From NCBI GenBank assembly GCA_030062745.1, contig CP099843.1, positions 2,791,001 through 2,855,000 on the forward strand: a stretch of 64,000 nucleotides of DNA, written 5' to 3'. The notes under the pieces were generated by a model. That model was not told the DNA's origin. It was given only the letters and a program-made list of their open reading frames with translations, and did no database searches. Positions 54,770-64,000 of this stretch are shown piece by piece. How positions within the stretch are numbered: position 1 is the stretch's first letter; each line of letters starts with the position of its first letter. The DNA is from Capitulum mitella. Taxonomy: Eukaryota; Arthropoda; Thecostraca; Pollicipedomorpha; Pollicipedidae. The translations under genes were made by a program, and so were the position numbers.

Positions 54770-56360
54770 TCAAGGGCACCCCTTCTCAGGCCTCAGGGAT
54801 GCCTTGAATCAGCGCAAGGGGCCGAAGGGGTCTCGTATGAACTTCACGGGGTCGGTGAAAACATGACAGGCTCTTGATGCAGTCAGGGGGTCTCTAGGGG
54901 ATAAGGTGACCTCCGAGACGCAAAGAAGGGCCCCGAAAGCCTCCAAAGGACCCCTGAGACCACGACAGGGCCCCGGCACGGCGGAGTGCCTCTGGGACCA
55001 CCAGAAGGGTCATAGGACCCCTGAGACGGCCAGGATCAGGACTGAGTCCTTGGGACGGCATGGGAGCCCCTGGAATGTCGTAGGAGCCCCGGATGGGTTT
55101 CGTGGGTCTGTGTGAAAATGTAAATGTTCTTGAAGCAGTTAAAAGGCCTCGGGGAGGGGAAGGTTAATGGGACCCTGAGACGGCAAGATGGCCCCTAAGA
55201 TGGATAGAAGGACCCCTTAAACTCTCCAAGGGCCCCTGGGACCGCAAAAGGGGCTTGAACACGGCAAAAGGTTCATGGAACCGCTAAACGCGTCAGAGAG
55301 ACTCCTGAGACGGCAAGAGCTTAAGAGGTGCCTAGCACGGCATAAGGAGACCCTGGCCAGCGAAAGGAGCCCCCTAAACGGCGATTCATCGGTCACCTCC
55401 TCAACCTTTAGAGGAGCCCCAAATGAAGCACGCTGTTCTTTTTGAAAACCTGAGGGGTTTTTGATGCAGTCAAGGGGCTCCGGGAAGGTCAGGTGAGGCC
55501 TGAGACGGCACGATGTCCCCTACTCAGCAGATGGCTCCTAGACCGCCAAAAAGGTCGGAGGGTCCCTGCGAGGCAAAGACAATAAAATAAGAAGGTCTCG
55601 AAGACGGTATGGGAGCCCTGGACGACCAGAAAGCCCTCGAGTGTGTTAGGTGGGCTCCTGACACGGAAAAAGTCCCCCCTAAGACTGTTATTGAGGCCCC
55701 TAAAGCGCCAGCAAAAGTCCCTGATAAGGCTAGAGGGGTCCTAAGACTGTCCGATATACCCCATGTAACAGAGGAAGATCCCTGATACAGCTATGGAGAC
55801 CACCGTTGACGTTCAGAGGGCGCATGACACTGCACAGGGGCCCAGAAGTCTCCAAAAGGTCGGAGGGCCCCTGAGACGGCAAAAATGTTCCACAGAGACG
55901 ACAAGAGGGGCACCTAAGACAACATCGGGTCATCTGAGACTGGTATAGAGGGACCTTTGAGACTACTAACTAGCAGTTCTTAGCAATAGGGGCCCTGAGC
56001 TATCAGTTCCTGAAACGGCCAAAGGACCTAGAGGATTGCCAGAGGTGCCTCTGCCATGACAAAGACTGATAACGGATCTTTGCTACTGCGTGAGAGGCTC
56101 CTTAGACAGCAAAAATATTCCAAGGACGACAGGAGGGAACCAGAGATGGCTTCAGCGTCCCTAAAATTGCCAGGTAAGGTCCTGAAACTGTCCAAGGGGC
56201 TCCTGAAACCGTGAAAGAAGCTCCTGGGATGTCCCGAAGGGCACGTGAAACGGTAAAAGGAACCTGAGACCACTAGAGGGTCCTTAAACAGCAGACCACC
56301 GGAGACGACCAAAAACGCCCCTGCAACTGCAAGACGAAACCTAACCGAAGCTAGCAAAAT
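54770..56360. repeat. Degenerate ~28-bp tandem array with higher-order units (1.6 kb)
   Basis: The whole stretch is built of diverged units around CCCCTGAGACGGCAA followed by a short A/G-rich linker, roughly 25-35 bp each. A longer header phrase (TTGATGCAGTC or TTGAAGCAGTT, then a GGGG-rich stretch leading into GAGACGG) recurs at about 54873, 55129 and 55461, so the first half has a higher-order period of about 260-330 bp. No frame is open across it. Its 5' edge (CAGGCGCGGATCAAGGG, 54768) looks like a transposon terminus. Confidence 0.8.
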
Positions 56361-57095
56361 AGTTCAAGAACTACGAGGAGGCAGAGGGGCTCCTGGACCA
56401 GACACAGACACGATACTTCCAGTAGAGAGAGGGACGCACTTACGTAGAGTTCCTCCGTTTTGTCATATTTCGGCCACTTTTCAGGGGAACAAAATGCATA
56501 ATTTTCTAAATGAACGTGAAGCGGTTGAATTGTGCCGGTGACACTGTATGGTAAAAACGTAAAATTGCATGAAGTATTTCCTACTAGACCCGAGTGTATC
56601 AGCGTTGTTTTTATATCTGAAGAGCAAAAAACGGAATGGGGCCGGGAGGGGACCCGCGCTGACCATTCGCTCTCCCTCCGCCAAAATCGCGGACTCGCTC
56701 ATATACGTTGTTAGCGATAGATCGGATATTTTTTCTTTTTTTGCTGTACTTGTAACGCATCTTTTGTCATTTTCAGTCCTAAAATCAGTCTGTAACTGTT
56801 CCCACTACACGGCCCGGCAAAGTCGGGGGGGGGGGGGGCATGTCGCGCAGCCGATCCGCTGTCGTCGGCGGACGCCCGCCGCGCTCTTGTGGGGCCGCAG
56901 GACGGACACTGTATTGCATGTGGAATAGTTGCCTACGGACGGCCAGCTGCAAAACGTCGTGAGTTAGCCGCTTTGATAAATGCACAATCTTAAGGCGCAA
57001 GAAACCTCGGTCCGGTCAACCGAGGTCGACGAAAGTCCCGTGATGAACATTAGCATTCGATTTTTTTGCTGCAGATCTGTTCGTTCCATCTCACT
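56361..57095. other. Gene-free stretch with G-run
   Basis: Contains a long G homopolymer near 56825-56838 and otherwise featureless DNA. Confidence 0.5.
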
Positions 57096-58620
57096 CAATT
57101 GAGACACGTGCCAGTGGTGCGGACTCAAAAGTCAGTCCGTTGGTTGACATTAACCTTATGATGTTTGACCGATCAGTGTTCTGAATATCATGGCAAAGCT
57201 CGCCGGAAAGCTGATTAGCATCCAACAGACGCTGTACCTGACTGAGAACTCGATCATGTCTGCTTCGCAGTATGCATACAGAGCCCTCCATTCCACTGAA
57301 TGTGCGCTGGTCGACCTAGTAAGCACTATCTCTGCCAGGAGAGATGGGATGCGTGTGACCTGCATGATCGTATGTGACCTGCCCTAGGGTTCTGGTTATG
57401 TTGATCGAAATGCGTTGCTTACAAAGTTGCATTGGTGCGGAGTTTATACGCACTGCTTCATGGACTGTTTTACTCATCGGCCCCAGTCAGGAAAGGGCAG
57501 CGTCAGCCTGGAAGTAAGTTTGGGAGTGCTGCAGGGCAGCGCACTCGTACTCATTATGCTTAACAAATACCAGCGACCTCTCTTGTCATCTTTCGCATGT
57601 GTCTGTCGTATCTTATGCAGATGACTCACAGTTATGCCATAGCGCCCTGCTCGCTCCGGCTGGTTTTGCTGAAACCCATCTCACTGAGGAGTCCGGCCTC
57701 GAGGTCTTATCCGTCTGGTTCACCACAAGCGGACTTATAGGAAGCCCAGCCAAAACGAAACTCTTCATTTTCGGAAATCGGCAATGCTGTAACAGATGGC
57801 AAATTTTGTAATGCGCTTAAAGGCAATAGGCATTTACACCTACCCAAGGTGTAAATGTTCTCGGCGTTATTTTAGATAAATAACTCAACATGAAATACCA
57901 GACCAGCCAGGTGGTGCAACGGTGCTGTGGAAACATGGTCGCCACTCAGAAGTTGAGGGATACGCTACCTTGCAACACTGTGGTTCATCTCATACGTTCA
58001 CACTTTTTTTCTCTTATCACCTACTCATTACCAGCCTGGGCTCTGCCAGCACAGAGAATGGATAACTTTTACTCAACCATCAAAAACAAAGTCTGTGTGT
58101 CTACACACCGAGAGGTCAACTTGGCCCACGGATCGCAAAACTTCAGAGCTTTAGTAGTGCATACGGGAAACGCGTCCAAACGCACAACGCAAGCCGCAAC
58201 TGCCCGGATCCTGAGGACTCACCGATGCAGGCTGGGGTCTACAGGGCAAATTGTGCCCAACCGTACCATTGCCACCTGGAACTCACTCCCGATGACTGCG
58301 GAGGGATTGCGTAATCATCGGGCTTTCAAGAAATATATCCTGTCTGTTTCATTCAATGATGCGCGATGTGCGCTGTCCAGCCGGTCTGTACGACTCTGTT
58401 TCTCTTCATCAGTTGACTGCGTTTCATGTGCTCGCCCATCGTATTTCATTGTTTGAGCCTGCTTCTCCAAGTATTGTCATTTGCATTATTAACTGTTTTA
58501 TCTGCCTACTACATTTTACTTTTGCACCTATGACTTGTATGATGACGAGCTGGTAACAGCGAAGTGTTTTGAAACCCACAGATATGTGCAGTTAACGAAG
58601 AAACGAACAAACAGACAAAA
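57096..58620 (+). mobile_element. 5'-truncated LINE, reverse-transcriptase remnant
   Basis: Reads the RT and C-terminal region of a non-LTR (CR1/jockey-like) element: PISVLNIMAKLAGKLI, ASQYAYRALHSTECALVDLV, GVLQGSAL and the catalytic VVSYADDSQL (YADD at 57614-57625), then a C-terminal part with LITYSLPAWALPAQRMDNFY and TIATWNSLPM. The first catalytic motif (family S-K-A-F-D-x-V) is destroyed: CDL is followed by a stop (57385-57387) and SGYVDR, losing the first Asp. The frame shifts before YADD and again before the C-terminal ORF (57890-58456). The ORF1/endonuclease half is absent, as in typical 5' truncation. The 3' end is placed loosely at an A-rich tail near 58600-58620. Dead copy. Confidence 0.85.
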
Positions 58621-61600
58621 TAAATGGATCTGAACGCAGCCTTAAGGGCAGGTCTACGAGGTAAACGTACTACTCCGCCGCACAAGTAATCTAGGTAATG
58701 TCGACTGTGGCCAACCAAGGTATTGGGAGACATTCAGAATGCGTTATTTTGTACAGGCAGATGCGGAGCCTTGGCAGGAACGTTGAGTGCATGATGAATG
58801 TAGATGCCCCAAAGTATGGGCAAACCAGGTCAGGTCAACTGAGTTCATCCAAGTCTAGTTTGTGAAGCTGAAACTTTTCTTCGTTTTTCGTATAGTTCTA
58901 TCCAAATGCCTTCTCAGCTGGGTTTTGTGAAGAGGCATTTGGCAGATCTTGACTGATTTAAATTATTTCGGATGACGTAGGCAAATCAGTTAACTTACGC
59001 ATATCGAAATGCGTCCTACCAACCAGCTGTCCAGCAGACTGCTATGATCCATTTTGACAAAATGCAGCATTTGCGAATACGAACCGAGCCTGGCCTTGAC
59101 TGACTTATTCTAGGTCAGTCCTGCTTTGCGGTAAGAAGTTCGTCATATCCAGTCTAGAGCAAGGAAATAATGCTCTTTAGTAAGCGTCTCACCCCGTTTT
59201 ACCGTAATTAAAATGACTAAGGTCATTCAATTCCGGGGGGGGGGGTTAGAAGACCACTGTGCCGACTACCTCTCTACGAGATGGTGATGCAGGCGGTTTA
59301 ATAGGTCAGAAGATACATGGAGAAAAATATATCGCCGACCAGGGCGTATAATTCTCATATGACTATCGCATGTAAAAATTGATGAAAACGTGTTCAGTTT
59401 CCTGTAGCTTTGCTCAGTTTTGTTATAGCTTGGCTGGGCCAATAAGGTCCATACTCTGGATCGAAGATGAGGCCGCGTGCCGCTGCGTCCCTCCCATGGC
59501 CGCCTCAATGCGGATTTTACTGCCCGACTCTGGTACGGGAGGCGGGTATCACGAATGGAAAACATATTTCAAGTTTCCGGCGCGTCTGACTCAAATCCAC
59601 CGGCAATACGGTAGGTAAGATAATGCAGGATGCCGCGCAGAAGTTCCATTCGACGTACTTCCTGGCGGCGCCCTGGCCGAAACACTGGTGGAGTATGAGG
59701 GAAATATACTGACATCGCATCTCACACACGCGCACGCCTTTTGTGACTTCCTCGTGCGTGATTTGTGTCCTCGTTTGCCGCTTGTTCCTGGGGCCTCCTG
59801 CGTCCATTTATGTTGTTATTTTTTTCATTGGATAATGGTACCGTACTATTAATGCTATTTTTCAAGGAATCCTCATGCGCCCTCAACCCCCTATTGGATC
59901 CAACATCACCCGGACAGTTTTTGGTAACCCGCCGCCTCGTATCGGTGGAAAGCCAAAGCGATACGCTCGGATCCTTGTTCGCGCTATGCTGACGGCATCA
60001 GCTGTGAAGAGCTACTCATTTTCCTTAATTCCAGAGCTGTGACATGATACGAGCGGGTCACGTGAGCAGTCGAATACGAACAATCGGGCAGTCAATTACA
60101 AGCCGGCCTTTGGTGTGGGTCGCCCGCCTTCCGACAGGTATCGCCGCTGGGGACCGGAGCTCGCCGCCAGCTGGGCGGAGTCACGTGAAAATGCCGACAG
60201 TGAAAAATCAACTTGGACATCTTGAATTAAAATGTCATCGGCGAAGAATCATCTCAAGACTGGAATTGGTTATAGGCACAAACTCACAAGACAAGAACTC
60301 CTTTATTCTCCGTTCGGTGTCCCGTTTCAGTCGTCGCCTCATGTATCTGGCCCTCTGAGGTTACGACCAGCGCCATAGCTGCTTGCACCAGGGACGCCCT
60401 CTGACGTATCACGCTACTGTACTGGTCTGCGGCCTCACTGGCGTATCATGGCCACCGAAGACGGCTCACTTGTCATGGGGACAGGTGGCCGGGCTAAAAT
60501 CTTGCAGCAAGAGAGCTCGTTCCTTTCGTCTGCGGGCTGCTCCCTACTTCACCGCATGAGTACTCGTGTAGTCTACCGAGCGATGCCTTTACGAAAGCTA
60601 TGTTGCGAAAAAGTGATTGGGAATACGCATGTCCGCATAATGGCGTCTTGTATTAACAAATAAAGCCACATCAAGATGACACTGGACAAGGCCGTCACCA
60701 AAATACAATTTCATTTGAACCCTGTACAGATTTAACGCATCGCATGTTTCGCGAATTACTCGACAAGCAACGGAGACGGAAACAAACTTTGTGAAGGCAA
60801 GGGACATCAACTGATTATCCTTTCCAAGAGACCAAAACCTGGTTTTACGTGCTATCCAACTTTCCCTACTCAAGTTTCCTGACGCGTTATTCGGGAACGA
60901 ATCAAGCGAATAGAACTCCTGGACCAAAGAGCGAGGCAGGAGAAACTGCAAAAGAGAAGCTGCACTCGTCTCGAAAAGCTGGGCCACTAAAACCTGGGTT
61001 ACCGTTGACGTATTCCTGACAACACGGCAATTGTGAACGCAATGGGACATCCGAGAACCTTCTTGGCAGTTCGTTCCATATGCACAGTGCACATCATCGA
61101 GTCGAATGGGAATAGTCCATCATAACACGACAACGACATGTTAAACGGGAAGCAGCGCAGGCCACATAATTGCGAAGAAGCATTTCTGTGGCTCACATCC
61201 GTCATAATATTGCACCTGCCTTTCCTTGGAGGGCTATGCACCGGTACAAAATCACAACCCATGCTGATATTTTTGCTTAGAAGCTCATCAACAAATCTGA
61301 CTTATTTTCTGGCGCGTTGTACCGGGAGTAAAATAGACTCCTCGCGTGGATGAGGTCGGAAGATCACTTGTACCAGCGGACTGTAAAACAACTTTTTAGA
61401 AATCCAACTGCAGTACTGGGTGCACAGTTAAGCAAACATCCGAGACGTCCTTTCTTTATGGGTCAACTTCCTGTGGACTTTTATAATGATGCATTTTGCG
61501 CACCTGCAAGATACATCTGATCTACTTCGTACTTCGAAAGTTGTCGGACGCATTCTGAGCGCGTAGAAAAATATGTCAGGCACGAGGAGCGTATGACCAG

Positions 61601-62377
61601 GCGTGCAAGGAGCGCGTACCAAACGGACGACCATCACGAGGAACCTGCGGCCGACAGAATCGAAACGGCTACTGTGGGCGGCAGCACAGCACGAACACTG
61701 AAGCGCACATTGCATCGGCACTTGGAACGTGGTTGTAAGAGATTATCTGCCGTGGTCAGGCACGAGGCGGTGGTTTCTTGGATCCAGAGCGCCGTGCGTG
61801 TCGCGCACAGCGCGCGTCGAGGACCCGTTTGGTCTGGCGCAATCCCGGACGTCTCGCCGACGTCGATGGCCAGATAGTCCGACTGGACTGCTCTTCAGTG
61901 GCAGGGCTTCTGTTCTCGCACTCGGCGAACATGCTCCTTCTTAAAACTGGCGAACACGGCCCGTCCCCCGCCCCGATTCTGGACAGAGCGCACGCATGAA
62001 CACGTTTTCGCGCACGGCAGATGCGTGACAGCGCGCCGACTCGACAGCGATGCCCGTGACACCGCTCCCCTGCACTCCGTCCGGTCCGTCTAGGACGAGG
62101 CGTGGCACAGGTGCGCGAGGGCGGCCCTCGCCGTCAGCCGGGGCGACCCTCTCTTGGTCGGGGGCAATGAAACACGGGCTCTGGCGTTCGGCAGGCCCTG
62201 GCCGCTATCTTAGAGACTACTCTCGTTGGCCACCGCTTGCTTTTGGTCGTTGGAAAATGGAAGCAGGCTCTGGCACTTGGCGTCCTCTCGCGGCCGGCTG
62301 AGGGACGACTTCAGCGTCCTTTTGGTCGGCGATGAAGGTGGGAGGCGGGCCTGGCGGCGCGTGCTACGCTCTCGCCG
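58621..62377. other. Spacer without recognised gene
   Basis: Mostly featureless, with a G10 run near 59236. One ORF is listed separately (60598-61092). GC rises from about 61600 toward the tandem repeat at 62519. Short ORFs at 59266-59618 and 61593-62000 show no family motif. Confidence 0.4.
60598..61092 (-). other. Unassigned 164-codon ORF
   Basis: The longest ORF in this part of the window that is not explained by GC richness or repeats. It is Cys-containing near its start (CAYGTNCQEGSRMSHCVHNC), then LVQEFYSLDSFPNNASGNLS, ending YADMRIPNHFFAT. It overlaps another - strand ORF (60999-61262) in a different frame. No family is recognised and no splice or start context supports it. It could be a decayed transposon ORF or chance. 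Confidence 0.2.
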
Positions 62378-62914
62378 CTAGCTGAGAGAGGAGCCCTCCA
62401 GCAGCTCGTCCGGGTCGGTGCTGGAGGTGGCGGGAGGCGGGCTCTGGCGGCGCGTGTGCCGCTCTCGCCGCCAGGAAGAGCGGCGCCGCTTCTTCAGCCG
62501 GCCGCCGTACGTTCCGTCCTGCAGCGGAGGGCAGGCGTCAGACTCGTCCGCACGGCCGGTGGCTCCCCCGGACCTAACAGCTGCCATATTCTGCAGCGGA
62601 GGGCAGGCGTCAGACTCGCCCGCACGGCCGGTGGCTCCCCCGGACCTAACAGCTGCCATATTCTGCAGCGGAGGGCAGGCGTCAGACTCGTCCGCACGGC
62701 CGGTGGCTCCCCCGGACCTAACAGCTGCCATATTCTGCAGCGGAGGGCAGGCGTCAGACTCGCCCGCACGGCCGGTCCCTCCCCCCGACCCGACACTCGC
62801 CATATTCTGCAGCAGAGGGGAGGCGTCAGACTCGCCCGCACGGTCGCCCCCTCCCCCGGACCTGACACCCGTCTTACAGAAGAACGGGATCCGTACAGCT
62901 CTGACCCACTGGGA
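62378..62914 (-). other. Possible coding exon with 24-residue repeats
   Basis: The - strand is open from 62914 to a stop at 62378. It contains five units of about 24 residues (LQNMAAVRSGGATGRAGESD and variants), then a basic patch GGRLKKRRRSSWRRERHTRR and an acidic/Ser end (STDPDELLEGSSLS). The basic patch resembles a nuclear localisation signal. Because the DNA period is 72 bp, every frame on both strands is kept open, so openness alone is weak evidence. No good splice acceptor was found. It could be a disordered protein exon or non-coding. Confidence 0.25.
62519..62878. repeat. 72-bp tandem repeat, five copies, with dimer periodicity
   Basis: CTGCAG-led units start at 62519, 62591, 62663, 62735 and 62807, an exact 72-bp spacing. 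Units 1 and 3 share ACTCGTCCG where units 2 and 4 have ACTCGCCCG, so the last expansion duplicated a 144-bp dimer. The fifth unit is more diverged. Confidence 0.95.
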
Positions 62915-63519
62915 TCAGTCATGTGTACGCGGCACTTCGGATGTCACGGACGCATGGGAACACTGGACGCACCAGGCGCAAAAACGAGTGATGTACAGCA
63001 CTCTAAAACAGCGGCACACTGTTGTGTATTGGGTGTTTACCAATAAACATTCTTCGACTAAATTTAAATTTAATGAATACTGCAAGTTATTATTTGTAGA
63101 CGTTAGTTTTTAGCACCAATGGCAACACTCGTTTCAGATGCATACTATACTGTTTAAGGCGGCCAGCGCGGTTCCATTAATGTGACTGAGGAGAATTTGA
63201 GGAAACAATCCGACGTACCCAGAAAACGCAAACAGAAAAGAGCATTCGCGGACCCAGAAACTCACTACGGAGCCCGTAACAACATCTCGTGCAGGCAAAA
63301 CAGCCCCCGTGGGCTCCATTAGCCGGAAGTTTAGCAGACTGCTACCTGGACTGCTTCGGAATATTACGCTTTGCGTGCAACGTAGTAAATTGTACGTACA
63401 GGGGTAGCAACAAATGGTAAAAATGGTCCACATACAGTAGCGTGAATTATCTTACGATAAAATTTCCAGTATTCATCGACATATAATGGCAAGACTGCAA
63501 GATATGCTTCACTGACGTC
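62915..63519. other. 3' flank of the membrane-protein gene
   Basis: No gene recognised between the tandem repeat and the poly(A) signal of the rightmost gene. Confidence 0.5.
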
Positions 63520-63525
63520 TTTATT
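63520..63525 (-). terminator. Poly(A) signal of rightmost gene
   Basis: AATAAA on the - strand, about 113 bases after the stop codon at 63638-63640. Confidence 0.5.
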
Positions 63526-63637
63526 GAAACTGACCATCGAAAAGAAACATGATTATACCGAATGCGAAGTGATCATAAACTACAATATGCATAGGACACT
63601 CAATTTAATTCATCTTTAATATCATAAACTAATATTT

Positions 63638-63833
63638 CTAATCAAGTAACTCATCCTTGCTGTAGAGACTGTTAGCCGTATTTTCAGTTGAACGCACCTT
63701 GTTTGGCGGAAATCTGCCGTATACGATGACCAGCGTGATGAAGAGAACAAATCCGAGCACGCACGGTATAAACGTGGTGCATCGCACAGCCGTTGAGTAG
63801 CCCATGTACTTGGAGTTCATCACCATGTCCTCT
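63638..63833 (-). CDS. Last exon of a membrane protein gene (partial)
   Basis: A strong acceptor CTTCCATTTTTCAG opens an exon of about 64 codons ending ENTANSLYSKDELLD and TAG at 63638-63640. It encodes one clear hydrophobic helix (CTTFIPCVLGFVLFITLVIV) followed by a basic YGRFPPNK and a hydrophilic C-tail, as in the final transmembrane segment of a polytopic transporter. The pattern before the helix (Y-S-T-A-V-R-C-T-T-F) faintly recalls the last helix of Spinster-type major facilitator transporters, but this is weak. The rest of the gene lies to the right, outside the window. Codon use is less GC-biased than in Syd-1. Confidence 0.55.
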
Positions 63834-64000
63834 GAAAAATGGAAGCGGCCGAGGTTGGTCACCAGTAACGGATGGAAAGCGGTGGGCCTTTTTTACTTTT
63901 CCACCATGAAAAATATGAATGTCACTGTGTGCTGTGACTTGATATTAATGGCATTCATATGGATAACAGCGACAGTCAGATAGACAGTTCATGGCTTTCA
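63834..64000 (-). other. Intron sequence of the rightmost gene
   Basis: Upstream of the acceptor, AT-rich and with no exon seen before the window ends. Confidence 0.4.

Noticed and set aside
62378-63113. CRISPR-like reading of the 72-bp repeat array
   Set aside because: Eukaryotic setting, contiguous identical units without spacers; it is an ordinary tandem repeat.

Overview
This is eukaryotic, intron-rich DNA, almost certainly from an arthropod. The two genes recognised with confidence are arthropod neuronal genes. One is a Beaten-path (Beat) family immunoglobulin protein on the + strand at the left edge. The other is a synapse-defective-1 (Syd-1 / RhoGAP100F) RhoGAP on the - strand. Exons are extremely GC-rich (GGC/GCC/CGC codons, Ala/Pro/Gly tracts), while introns and spacers are much more AT-rich and full of repeats. 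A crustacean is a reasonable guess, but the species cannot be named from the sequence alone.

Layout. 1-1180: remnant of a Penelope-like retroelement (reverse transcriptase plus GIY-YIG nuclease). 1236-3653: two tandem copies of a ~1.2 kb TTAA-flanked, piggyBac-like non-autonomous element; a third copy lies at 50953-52170. 4205-5034: two 3' exons of the Beat-like gene. 5035-13259: spacer between the convergent genes, with a hAT-like element (8436-9266) and a CpG-rich block holding a nested palindrome. 13260-29173: at least nine exons of the Syd-1 gene in the order (5' to 3') polyQ N-terminus, PDZ, Ser/Pro-rich linker, C2, RhoGAP, acidic C-terminus. 29174-57095: a long gene-poor region of CpG islands, microsatellites, a tRNA-derived SINE, a homopurine tract, a short hAT-like MITE, several minisatellites and a 1.6 kb degenerate tandem array. 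57096-58620: dead LINE reverse transcriptase. 58621-64000: mostly unassigned DNA, a 72-bp five-copy tandem repeat and, at the right edge on the - strand, the last exon of a membrane protein gene whose body lies beyond the window.

Functional reading. Beat proteins bind Sidestep-family partners in axon guidance and synaptic matching. Syd-1 organises presynaptic active zones through its PDZ and C2 domains and acts on Rac/Cdc42-type GTPases through RhoGAP. The two genes converge tail to tail; their neighbourhood may be coincidence.

No gene cluster resembling a new enzymatic system is visible. The most interesting items are: the TTAA element family, whose three copies each carry a perfect DR1 nuclear-receptor site and subterminal hairpins; the frame break at a G6 tract in the last Syd-1 exon; the splice-phase gap that predicts an unseen Syd-1 exon; the nested palindrome near 11030; and the higher-order structure of two tandem arrays. 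Exon limits were placed by eye from splice consensus and reading phase; no alignment was run.
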